NCBI GenBank assembly: GCA_902464195.1
Contig: CABQJB010000041.1
Location: forward strand, 1-12,882
Source of the DNA: an uncultured Megasphaera sp.
GTDB taxonomy: Bacteria; Bacillota; Negativicutes; Veillonellales; Megasphaeraceae
Direction of reading: 5' to 3'
DNA: 12,882 nt
Part shown: in pieces, positions 1 to 7,060 of the stretch
How the letters are laid out: each line of letters starts with the position of its first letter
How positions within the stretch are numbered: the stretch's first letter is position 1
Program-made: the position numbers and the translations under genes
The notes under the pieces: model-generated
Seen by the model: only the letters and a program-made list of their open reading frames with translations
What the model was told of the DNA's origin: nothing
Databases searched by the model: none

Positions 1-4
1 GCAA

Positions 5-49
5 TGGGAAATATAATATAGCGTTTCAAAGTACACTTATTATATCCCA
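5..49. promoter_or_regulatory. AT-rich inverted repeat overlapping a TATAAT element, upstream of the nine-gene operon
   Basis: The left arm TGGGAAATATAATA (5-18) and the right arm TATTATATCCCA (38-49) are reverse complements apart from two extra A residues in the left arm. They are separated by 19 nt. The left arm contains a perfect TATAAT at 12-17, which would be a -10 box whose -35 lies outside the window, giving a leader of about 55 nt before the ATG at 79. The dyad could be an operator for a dimeric regulator or a leader stem-loop. No -35 is visible and no known operator consensus was recognised, so the promoter reading is tentative. The repeat itself is seen directly. Confidence 0.4.
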
Positions 50-78
50 CAAATGACATTTTGAATGGAGGATATAGA

Positions 79-276
79 ATGGAGAAGGCAAAAGCAAACA
101 CGGAGTTATGCAAAGGCTGCCGGCTTTGCGTAAATGCATGTCCCAAGAAGGCAATCATTCCGTTAGAGGATGTAAACGAAAAAGGTTATAAAATTATCCG
201 CATTGATGAAGACTTATGTATCGGCTGCGGCATGTGCTATAAAACGTGTCCAGACTGCGTATTCACCGTAGAGTAA
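79..276 (+). CDS. 2x[4Fe-4S] ferredoxin-like (delta) subunit of 2-oxoacid:ferredoxin oxidoreductase
   Basis: This 65-residue protein carries two classic four-cysteine motifs. Residues 11-21 have C11, C14, C17 and C21 followed by Pro22; residues 47-57 have C47, C50, C53 and C57 followed by Pro58. Each should hold one [4Fe-4S] cluster. An extra Cys60 follows the second motif. In the family this small cytoplasmic subunit takes electrons from the TPP-containing core and passes them to free ferredoxin. The ATG at 79 is chosen because GGAGGA lies at 67-72, 6 nt upstream; an in-frame TTG at 61 would put this site inside the gene. The alpha subunit gene follows after 19 nt, which supports its being a subunit and not a free ferredoxin. 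It probably corresponds to VorD or KorD. Confidence 0.88.
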   Translation: MEKAKANTELCKGCRLCVNACPKKAIIPLEDVNEKGYKIIRIDEDLCIGCGMCYKTCPDCVFTVE

Positions 277-295
277 CGAAAGGAGACTATAGATT

Positions 296-1378
296 ATGAG
301 TGCAGATTACGTACTGATGAAAGGTAACGAAGCCATTGCCGAAGCCGCATTGCGTGCAGGCTGTCGCTTCTATGCCGGTTACCCGATTACGCCGCAGAGT
401 GAAATCCTCGAATACATGTCATCGCACATGGAAAAATACGGAGGCACTTTTATCCAGGGCGAAAACGAAATCGCCAGCATGAGCATGATCTGGGGGGCAG
501 CCGCTGCCGGTGCCCGCTGCATGTCCAGCTCCTCCGGCCCGGGCTTCGATTTAAAGCAGGAAGAAATTTCCTATCTTTCTTCTTATAATCTTCCCTGTGT
601 GCTCGTGGACGCGATGCGTTATGGCCTCGGCGATGGCGAAATCACCGCTGGCCAGGATTCTTACTGGGAAGCGGTCCGCGGCGGCGGCCACGGCGACAGC
701 CGTCAGCTCGTCTTTGCCCCGGCCTCCGTACAGGAAGCGGTCGATCTTACCTACATGGCTTTTGATAAAGCCGAAGAATACCGCAACGTCGTGATCATCC
801 TCACCGATGGTTCAATCAGCCAGATGATCGAAAAAGCGACCCTGCCGCCGGCTAAAGAAGTAGATATTGATAAATTTGACTGGACGCTTACCGGCAAACC
901 CTTAGGCGTACGGAAAAATAAAGTATATAACCTCGATCACACCATTGGCTGGGAAGCTTGGGAAAAGCTGATGCGCAATAAGTTCAAGACGATGTATGAA
1001 AACGAACAGCGCTGGGAAGAATTCCAGACGGATGATGCCGAAATCGTTCTCGTCGCTATCGGCATTTCCTCCCGTGTTTGCAAATCTGCTGTCCGCCAGG
1101 CCCGTAAGGAAGGCTTGAAACTTGGCCTGCTCCGTCCGATCAGCGTCTGGCCGTTCCCGCGCAAAGCGTTTGCGAAGATGCCGGATACGGTCAAAGCTTA
1201 CGTCTCGGTAGAAATGAGCATGTCCTCCCAGATGGGCGAAGATGTCCTGATGGCCATGCAGTACAAAAAACCGTTCTACAGCTACCTGACGACCAAGTTT
1301 ATTCCTAAAGCGGAAGATATCGTCGCTTATTGTAAAGATATTAAAGCTGGCAAGGTTCAGCCGACGGAGGTATATTAA
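296..1378 (+). CDS. vorB: 2-oxoacid:ferredoxin oxidoreductase alpha subunit (VorB/KorA type)
   Basis: This 360-residue protein is the alpha (pyrimidine-binding, domains I and II) subunit of a CoA-dependent 2-oxoacid:ferredoxin oxidoreductase. The complex decarboxylates a 2-oxoacid to an acyl-CoA, releasing CO2 and reduced ferredoxin. Diagnostic segments are LMKGNEAIAEAA near the N-terminus, GYPITPQSE at 28-36, GENEIAS around 55-61, SSSSGPGF at 77-84 and GGGHGDSR at 129-136. Length and motifs fit the branched-chain 2-oxoacid (2-oxoisovalerate, VorB) subgroup better than pyruvate enzymes, which are usually larger or fused. A 2-oxoglutarate (KorA) role cannot be excluded. The start has AAGGAG at 280-285, and the beta subunit gene begins 1 nt after the stop. 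Substrate is inferred; family is certain. Confidence 0.9.
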   Translation: MSADYVLMKGNEAIAEAALRAGCRFYAGYPITPQSEILEYMSSHMEKYGGTFIQGENEIASMSMIWGAAAAGARCMSSSSGPGFDLKQEEISYLSSYNLPCVLVDAMRYGLGDGEITAGQDSYWEAVRGGGHGDSRQLVFAPASVQEAVDLTYMAFDKAEEYRNVVIILTDGSISQMIEKATLPPAKEVDIDKFDWTLTGKPLGVRKNKVYNLDHTIGWEAWEKLMRNKFKTMYENEQRWEEFQTDDAEIVLVAIGISSRVCKSAVRQARKEGLKLGLLRPISVWPFPRKAFAKMPDTVKAYVSVEMSMSSQMGEDVLMAMQYKKPFYSYLTTKFIPKAEDIVAYCKDIKAGKVQPTEVY

Positions 1379-1379
1379 G

Positions 1380-2120
1380 ATGGCTAAATTTGCGAAACCA
1401 AAATCCATTGTCAATACAACCGAATACTGTGGCGGCTGCGGCCACGGTGTCATTCAACGTTTAATTGCCGAATCGATTGAAGAATTAGGCTTGCAGGATA
1501 AAACGATTGGCGTCGTCGATATTGCCTGTTCCTACTGGTCTTTCGATGCCCTTGATTATGATATGATCGCCGGCCCGCATGGCCGTCTGGCGGCAGTTGC
1601 GACCGGAATCAAAAAAGTCCGCCCGAACGCGAACGTCTATGTACACTCCGGTGATGGCTGTGCCTATGTTATTGGTCTTTCCGAAACCAGCTATGCGGCC
1701 ATCCGCGATATTCCAATCACGATGATCGTCGCCAATAACGGTATCTTCGGTATGACCGGCGGCCAGATGAACCTGGCTACTACCCTGATCGGCGACAAGA
1801 CAGTCAGCAGCGTGCACGGCCGTGACCCGAAAACGATGGGCCATCCGGTCGATATGCTGAAAGCCTTCCAGACCTACGATGTCGAATTCCTCGCCCGCGG
1901 CGCTCTCTATGATGTCAAACACATCGAACAGACCAAGAAATACATTAAAAAAGGTCTGGAAAACCAGCGCGATGGCAAAGGGTTTTCGCTAATTGAAGTG
2001 CTCTCGCCCTGCCCGACGAACTGGAAACTCAGCCCGGTACAGGCGATGGAAAAGATTAAAAATGAAAATGAAAAGGTATTCCCGCTGGGAGTATATACGG
2101 ATCGCGGAGGTGAAAAATAA
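1380..2120 (+). CDS. 2-oxoacid:ferredoxin oxidoreductase beta subunit, TPP-binding (VorA/KorB type)
   Basis: This 246-residue protein is the thiamine-pyrophosphate-binding beta subunit that builds the active site together with the alpha subunit. Residues 17-23 read CGGCGHG, typical of the N-terminus of this subunit. The TPP/Mg motif starts with GDG at 91-93 and closes with NNGIFGMTGGQ at 119-129; this asparagine pair and the GMTGGQ sequence are hallmarks of the oxidoreductase family. There is no extended cysteine-rich C-terminus of the kind that holds a proximal cluster in some pyruvate enzymes, so wiring probably runs to the small ferredoxin subunit encoded at 79-276. GGAGG at 1366-1370, inside the end of the alpha gene, serves this start. 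The stop codon shares its last base with the next start (TAATG), a sign of translational coupling. Confidence 0.9.
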   Translation: MAKFAKPKSIVNTTEYCGGCGHGVIQRLIAESIEELGLQDKTIGVVDIACSYWSFDALDYDMIAGPHGRLAAVATGIKKVRPNANVYVHSGDGCAYVIGLSETSYAAIRDIPITMIVANNGIFGMTGGQMNLATTLIGDKTVSSVHGRDPKTMGHPVDMLKAFQTYDVEFLARGALYDVKHIEQTKKYIKKGLENQRDGKGFSLIEVLSPCPTNWKLSPVQAMEKIKNENEKVFPLGVYTDRGGEK

Positions 2121-2656
2121 TGGCAGATATTATTATGAGCGGCTTAGGCGGTCAGGGTGTTCTCACCGCCGGCAAGATTTTGATTAACGTAGCCGCTGCC
2201 GAAGGCAAAAACGTCAGCTGGACTTCAACGTATGGCGCAGCAATGCGCGGCGGTTCGGCCAGCTGTAACATCGTAATTTCCGATGAAGAAATCGGCAGCC
2301 CGTATCCTTCCAAATATGATATTCTCTTCGCGATGAGCGATGAAGCCTATAACAACTATGTGGGCGGGATGCGCGATGGCGGTACGGTTATCATCAACAG
2401 CTCGATGGTCGGCAATCATGATTTCCCGAAAAACATCAATGTCTATGCGGTGGATGCGACCAACGAAGCTAACGAAGCCGGTAACGGCCGGGCAGCCAAC
2501 CTAGTCATGCTCGGGGCACTGATGAAAGGCACGAACCTGATCGATGCGAAGAAATTCGGCGAAGGCCTGAATGCTTATTTTGAAAAGAAAGGCCATAATA
2601 CGCCGTCTAACCTGGTCTGCTACCAGAAAGGTGTAGATACGGTAGTCAAAAAATAG
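2120..2656 (+). CDS. 2-oxoacid:ferredoxin oxidoreductase gamma subunit (VorC/KorC type)
   Basis: This 178-residue protein matches the gamma domain (domain III) of the 2-oxoacid:acceptor oxidoreductase family, which packs against alpha and helps form the CoA site. Visible hallmarks are the glycine-rich GLGGQGVLTAG at 8-18, the YGAAMRGGSASCNIVIS segment at 38-54 and a C-terminal NLVMLGALMKG stretch at 127-137. The ATG overlaps the beta stop by one base, and GGAGG at 2106-2110 provides the ribosome site. It completes a delta-alpha-beta-gamma set, so this four-gene unit is a full enzyme. A RidA gene follows after 22 nt, suggesting that transcription continues. Confidence 0.9.
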   Translation: MADIIMSGLGGQGVLTAGKILINVAAAEGKNVSWTSTYGAAMRGGSASCNIVISDEEIGSPYPSKYDILFAMSDEAYNNYVGGMRDGGTVIINSSMVGNHDFPKNINVYAVDATNEANEAGNGRAANLVMLGALMKGTNLIDAKKFGEGLNAYFEKKGHNTPSNLVCYQKGVDTVVKK

Positions 2657-2678
2657 CTGAGATAGAGAAAAGGTGAAT

Positions 2679-3068
2679 ATGTTGGCACTTGAATTTTTAA
2701 CAGACCCCACGCTGCCGAAAGCAGTTGGTCCGTATTCTTACGGGACAAAATATGGCAATCTGATCCTGACGTCCGGACAGGTAGCCATGGATCCTGACAC
2801 CGATGAAATCGTTACCGACATCAAGAAGGCGACGACGATGATTTTAAACTGCCTGCTGCGCATTGTCGAAGCGGGCGGCGGCACGAAAGAAACCATCGCC
2901 AAAGTAGATGTCTATTTAAAAGATCTAAACGATTTCGATGCTTTCAATGAAGCATATGCCGCCTTCTTCGGCGATCATAAACCTGCCCGGGTAACCGTCC
3001 AGGCCGGTGACCTCGCCGAAGGCGCGACGATGGAAGCGGCCGCGACCGCCTTTGTCGCCAATTTATAA
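2679..3068 (+). CDS. ridA: RidA family (YjgF/YER057c/UK114) enamine/imine deaminase
   Basis: This 129-residue protein has the usual RidA length and order of motifs: GPYSYG at 17-22, ITSGQ-like LTSGQVAMDP at 30-39, VYLKDLNDF at 78-86 and PARVTVQAG at 102-110. Arg104 aligns with Arg105 of E. coli RidA, which binds the substrate carboxylate. Glu119 aligns with Glu120, which positions the water. The second glutamate of the usual EIEA segment is alanine here. The family hydrolyses reactive enamines or imines to 2-oxoacids plus ammonia. It sits directly after a 2-oxoacid oxidoreductase, which could consume such a product. The ATG at 2679 is preferred over an in-frame GTG at 2673, because the GTG is part of the ribosome-site stretch AAAAGGTGA. 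Confidence 0.9.
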   Translation: MLALEFLTDPTLPKAVGPYSYGTKYGNLILTSGQVAMDPDTDEIVTDIKKATTMILNCLLRIVEAGGGTKETIAKVDVYLKDLNDFDAFNEAYAAFFGDHKPARVTVQAGDLAEGATMEAAATAFVANL

Positions 3069-3120
3069 AAAATCCAACATAAAAAGAAAATAGGGACCAG
3101 GGGACAAGGGAGATATAATC

Positions 3121-4695
3121 ATGATAGAAGCGGACAAGTTCGATAGGCGTATGAACCCCTGTTCATTTTGGCCAGCCACGATTGCTCTGGTACTCTTTAT
3201 TCTTGCCGGGATTTTTTATCAGGACGAGCTAGGTGCTGTTCTTACTAACCTGCTCTATGATATTTCTGATTATTTTGGCTGGTACATTAACTTATTATCG
3301 TTAAGTGCTGTTTTTCTGGTACTGGTTTTCATCATTTACCGCTATGGCGATATTAAAATCGGCGGCCCGGAGGCCAAACCGCTCTATAGCACCTTCAGCT
3401 GGTGCTGTATGACGGTGGCCGGGTCGCTGGGAACCGGTATTCTCTTCTGGGCAATGGGCGAGCCCATTTTTCACTATGCAGAGCCGCCAGTAGCGGCCGG
3501 GGTGACACCCTTTAGCCGGGAGGCTGCGATTTATGCCGTCTCTCAGGCGATGTGGGACTGGTCCTTTATCCAGTACGCCCTGTATGGTCTTTGTGCGGTT
3601 GCCTTTGCGATTGTCACCTATAACTTAAAGCAGAGTTTATCGATTGGCTCACTGTTAGAAGTACTTTTTGGCCACCGCAAAACACACCTGACTACCTTTA
3701 TCCATGCCGTCTTGATCTTCTGTCTTTGCGGCGCCGTTTCCAATTCGATGGGTGTCGGCGTCATGCAGGTCGGGGCGGGCCTGGAAATGTTACTGGGGAT
3801 TCCCCAGTCGAAGCTGATTTGGCTGATTATTGCGATTGCTATCTGCGTGATCTTTACCGTTTCCTGCGTCTGTGGCATGGCCCGCGGCTTGCAGAAGCTG
3901 GCGACACTGAAGATTTTCATCTTCATGTCCATTATGGTCTTCGTCATCCTGCTCGGCGATACGGTCTTTATGAGCAAGATGAGTACCCAGTCGATCGGTT
4001 ATATGCTCGACCACTGGGGCATGGAAACGACGATCATGAACGTCCTAGCCCCGGAAGATCACTGGTATAGCAACTGGATCATCCAGTACTGGTGCTCGTT
4101 CTTCGTTTACGCGCCGGTTATCGGAATGTTCTTCAGCCGCATGGCCAAAGGCCATACGGTCCGCAAATTCTTAATTGTCAGTGTCATTGTCCCGTCCGTT
4201 TTCTGTATTTTCTGGATCGGTATTTTTGGCAGCATGACGATTAAGCTGCAGACTTCCGGTCTCCTGGATATCTGGCAGGCGGTACATACTTCCGGTATGC
4301 AGAAGACAATCTTCCAGATTCTTTCGACTCTGCCCTTTGGCTCCGTCTTTATGGCAGCCTTCATCGTTTCCACCTGTATTTCCTTCTGCTGCCTGGCCGA
4401 CCCGATGGCGGCCGTCCTGGCGACCTTAAGTGTGCGCAAGCTGGAAATCGACGATGAAGCACCGAAACACATTAAGATCTTCATGGGCATCCTGCTTACC
4501 ACGGTAGCGTATATCTTGATTGCCTCCGGCGGTGTCAATGCCGTAAAAGGTTTGTTTGTGGTCATCGGCCTGCCGGTTTCGCTGGTGGTCCTGCTCTGTA
4601 TCTACGCCAGTTTTAAATTAGGCGAATACTGTATTCACCAGCCAAATGACGGTTGCCTGCCGGAACCCAAAGAAGAAAAAAAACAGGAAGCATAA
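3121..4695 (+). CDS. BCCT (betaine/carnitine/choline) family transporter with altered substrate box
   Basis: This 524-residue integral membrane protein has about twelve predicted membrane segments and the BCCT-fold landmarks. These are the glycine-rich helix GSLGTGILFWAMGEP at 101-115 followed by IFHYAEPP, the MWDWSFIQYALYGL helix at 144-157, and the family signature region around 323-350 ending in FFSRMAKGHTVRKF. BCCT carriers move quaternary-ammonium compounds by Na+ or H+ symport or by substrate/product exchange. In the signature helix the sequence is YWCSFFVYAP (323-332). The positions of BetP Trp373, Trp374 and Trp377 are Ser326, Phe327 and Tyr330; Tyr at the last position is shared with CaiT. 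The trimethylammonium cage is therefore weakened. AAGGGAG at 3106-3112 precedes the start. The substrate is unknown and is presumably handled by the neighbouring enzymes. Confidence 0.9.
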   Translation: MIEADKFDRRMNPCSFWPATIALVLFILAGIFYQDELGAVLTNLLYDISDYFGWYINLLSLSAVFLVLVFIIYRYGDIKIGGPEAKPLYSTFSWCCMTVAGSLGTGILFWAMGEPIFHYAEPPVAAGVTPFSREAAIYAVSQAMWDWSFIQYALYGLCAVAFAIVTYNLKQSLSIGSLLEVLFGHRKTHLTTFIHAVLIFCLCGAVSNSMGVGVMQVGAGLEMLLGIPQSKLIWLIIAIAICVIFTVSCVCGMARGLQKLATLKIFIFMSIMVFVILLGDTVFMSKMSTQSIGYMLDHWGMETTIMNVLAPEDHWYSNWIIQYWCSFFVYAPVIGMFFSRMAKGHTVRKFLIVSVIVPSVFCIFWIGIFGSMTIKLQTSGLLDIWQAVHTSGMQKTIFQILSTLPFGSVFMAAFIVSTCISFCCLADPMAAVLATLSVRKLEIDDEAPKHIKIFMGILLTTVAYILIASGGVNAVKGLFVVIGLPVSLVVLLCIYASFKLGEYCIHQPNDGCLPEPKEEKKQEA

Positions 4696-4743
4696 CTTTA
4701 CTTAGGTTTCACTTATTAGTTCATATATAAGGAGGAATTCATT

Positions 4744-5811
4744 ATGGGATTCAAAAGAGTAATCAACTGCGTCGAAACACATGATGGCGAACCGATGCGC
4801 GTCGTTACCGGCGGTATTGGTCCGATTCCGGGCAAGAGTGTTTATGAAAAAGAAGAATACTTGCGCCTGCACAACGATGGCCTGCGCAAATTCTTACTGC
4901 GCGAACCGCGCGGCTATCCGCCTCTCTGCTGCAACATTATCGTTCCTCCGGGAGATCCGAGTGCAGCAGCCGGCTTCATCATTATGGAACAGACCGAATA
5001 TCCGATGATGTCGGGCGGCAACGTTATCTCGGTTGCGACGGCCTTGATGGAAACCGGCATGATTCCGGTCAAGGAAGGCTTGAACGAATTTAACCTCGAA
5101 GCACCTGCCGGCATTATTGGCATCAAAGCGATGTATGAAAACGACAAAGTAACCTCCGTTACCTTCAAAAACGTACCGGCATTTGCCGTTTACGTCGATA
5201 AAGAAATCCCCGTACCGCATATCGGCCACGGTGTCGAAAAAGTTAAAGTCGATGTTGCCTGGGGCGGCATGTTCTACGTCATGGCTGATGTCCGCCAGTT
5301 CCCGTGGGTTACCCTCGAACCGGATCAGGGCCGTGAAATCACCCGTATTTCCTCCCTTATCCTGAAAGCTGCCCAGGATCAGCTGCCGGTTGAACATCCG
5401 AACTATCCGGGTGTCGGCATCACGATTTCCCAGCTCTACGGACCGAGCCCGAACCCGGAAAAATCTGATGTCAAGAATGCGGTTACGGTTGCTTCCGGTG
5501 CCGTTGACTTTGACAATCCGTCCACCTGGATCGGCGCCCTCGACCGTTGCCCGTGCGGCACTGGCACTTGCGCCCGCATGGCGGCGATGCAGGCCAAAGG
5601 CGAATTAAAAGTTGGCGAAACCTTCCGTCATGAAGGCCTCCTCGGGGTTGTTTACGAAGGCAAACTGATTGAAGAAACGGAAATTGCCGGCCACAAAGCC
5701 TTTATCCCAACCATCACCGGTGAATCCTGGATCTATGGCTTTAACAATCTTGTTCTCGACTCGACGGATCCCTTCGCAGAAGGCTTCACGATCGGCGATA
5801 TTTGGGGCTAG
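4744..5811 (+). CDS. Proline racemase superfamily enzyme with a Ser/Cys catalytic pair
   Basis: This 355-residue protein has the length and motif order of the proline racemase / hydroxyproline epimerase / trans-3-hydroxyproline dehydratase superfamily (two-domain diaminopimelate-epimerase fold). The second catalytic motif DRCPCGTGT is intact at 267-275, with Cys271 as the expected acid/base. The first motif, usually MCGH followed by N or G, reads MSGGN (89-93), so Ser90 replaces the catalytic cysteine and Gly92 the following histidine. Known members use Cys/Cys, Ser/Cys or Cys/Thr pairs. Substitution of the first cysteine argues against plain proline racemase and favours an epimerase, isomerase or dehydratase on another alpha-amino or imino acid. 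AAGGAGGA at 4729-4736 precedes the ATG. It lies between a transporter and a CoA-transferase gene. The exact substrate cannot be assigned. Confidence 0.85.
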   Translation: MGFKRVINCVETHDGEPMRVVTGGIGPIPGKSVYEKEEYLRLHNDGLRKFLLREPRGYPPLCCNIIVPPGDPSAAAGFIIMEQTEYPMMSGGNVISVATALMETGMIPVKEGLNEFNLEAPAGIIGIKAMYENDKVTSVTFKNVPAFAVYVDKEIPVPHIGHGVEKVKVDVAWGGMFYVMADVRQFPWVTLEPDQGREITRISSLILKAAQDQLPVEHPNYPGVGITISQLYGPSPNPEKSDVKNAVTVASGAVDFDNPSTWIGALDRCPCGTGTCARMAAMQAKGELKVGETFRHEGLLGVVYEGKLIEETEIAGHKAFIPTITGESWIYGFNNLVLDSTDPFAEGFTIGDIWG

Positions 5812-5823
5812 GAGGTAAGTAAT

Positions 5824-7047
5824 ATGGATGCACATGCAAAATTGGCAGCTGAGCTGGCCGTAAAACCCTTAACCGGTGTCCGTATTCTCGATCTGACCCA
5901 TGCCTACAGCGGGCCGTTTTGCACGATGCATCTTGCGGACCAGGGCGCGACGGTCATCAAACTGGAAGTACCCGGTAAAGGTGACCAGACCCGCACCTGG
6001 GGCCCCTTTAAAAACGGTGCCAGTGGCTACTATGCGTATTTGAACCGCAATAAATATGGGCTGACCTTAAACTTAAAGACCGCAGCAGGCAAAAAGATTT
6101 TTAAAGAACTGGTCCAGAAAGTCGATGTTGTCTGCGAAAACTTCCGCGTTGGTACAATGGAAAAATTAGGTCTTGGCTATGAGGTCTTAAAAGAACTGAA
6201 CCCGAAACTAATCTACGCTTCCCTTTCCGGCTTTGGCTTGGAAGGTCCGGAAGCCAGCCGCCCGAGTTATGATGTTGTTGCCCAGGCGATGGGCGGGATT
6301 ATGAGTATGACCGGTGAAAAAGGCCATATCTTTAAAGTGGGACCGGCCATTGCCGACAACTATTCGGGAACCTATCTGTCGCTGGCGATTGTCATGGCTT
6401 TGTATCAGCGGGAAAAAACGGGTCTGGGACGCCGCGTAGACGTCTCGATGCTCGATACGATCTTCTCAATCCTGGAAACCGGCGCCATTTCTTACACGCT
6501 CAATGGCGAAATTGCCGAACCTGTCGGCAACCGGGACCCGGAAATCGCCCCGTTCGATGTCTTAGAAGCCAAAGACGGCCGCTTTGCGCTCGCTTGCGGC
6601 ACGCAGAAATTCTGGCTCAGCCTCTGTGAGGTCATGGAAAAGCCGGAACTTACCGAAGATCCCCGTTTTATCGATAACAGTGCCCGCTGCAAATATTATG
6701 AAAGCGATTTAAAGCCGCTTCTCGAAGACTGGAGCCGCCAGTATACCTTAGCCGAACTGGAAAAAAAAATTACCGCTGCCGGTATTCCTTTTGGCCGGAT
6801 TGCCAATGTCAAGGAAGCCTGCGAAAATCCGATTTTACAGCGCCGTCATATGCTCTGGGAAATTGACGATCCTTCGATCGGCGAAACCATCAAGGTTCCG
6901 GGTACGCCGATTAAGGTACATGGCTGCGTGGACACGGCACAGCGTCCGGCACCGCTTCTCGGCCAGCATACCAAACGAATTCTGACGGATCTGCTGGATC
7001 TGGATGAAAAAACAGTTCAAGCTCTTGAGCAGCAGCACGTAATCTGA
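5824..7047 (+). CDS. CaiB/BaiF family (class III) CoA-transferase
   Basis: This 407-residue protein belongs to the family III CoA-transferases, which move CoA between carboxylic acids through aspartyl-anhydride chemistry in the cytoplasm. Visible motifs are ILDLTHAYSGPFCTMHLADQ (21-40) leading to GATVIKLE (41-48), then LNLK around 82-85, VCENFRVGTMEKLGLGY around 103-119, and SYDVVAQAMGG at 148-158. Asp150 aligns with the catalytic aspartate (Asp169 in CaiB and formyl-CoA transferase). Length is normal. AGGAGGT overlaps the upstream stop at 5809-5811, and the gap is only 12 nt, indicating coexpression with the racemase-like gene. The likely CoA donor is the acyl-CoA made by the oxidoreductase at the start of the operon, but donor and acceptor are inferred. 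Confidence 0.92.
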   Translation: MDAHAKLAAELAVKPLTGVRILDLTHAYSGPFCTMHLADQGATVIKLEVPGKGDQTRTWGPFKNGASGYYAYLNRNKYGLTLNLKTAAGKKIFKELVQKVDVVCENFRVGTMEKLGLGYEVLKELNPKLIYASLSGFGLEGPEASRPSYDVVAQAMGGIMSMTGEKGHIFKVGPAIADNYSGTYLSLAIVMALYQREKTGLGRRVDVSMLDTIFSILETGAISYTLNGEIAEPVGNRDPEIAPFDVLEAKDGRFALACGTQKFWLSLCEVMEKPELTEDPRFIDNSARCKYYESDLKPLLEDWSRQYTLAELEKKITAAGIPFGRIANVKEACENPILQRRHMLWEIDDPSIGETIKVPGTPIKVHGCVDTAQRPAPLLGQHTKRILTDLLDLDEKTVQALEQQHVI

Positions 7048-7060
7048 AAGGGTGATTCTG

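Noticed and set aside
902..1453. 183-codon minus-strand open frame across the alpha/beta subunit junction
   Set aside because: It lies opposite two unmistakable oxidoreductase subunit genes and has no recognisable motifs.
3069..3120. Possible terminator or promoter between ridA and the BCCT gene
   Set aside because: The 52-nt spacer has purine runs (GGGACCAGGGGACAAGGG) but no hairpin with a T-run and no convincing -35/-10 pair.
4696..4743. Possible internal promoter before the racemase-like gene (TATATAA near 4724-4730)
   Set aside because: No acceptable -35 lies at 16-18 bp, and the AT-rich element is adjacent to the ribosome site, so the support is too weak to list.
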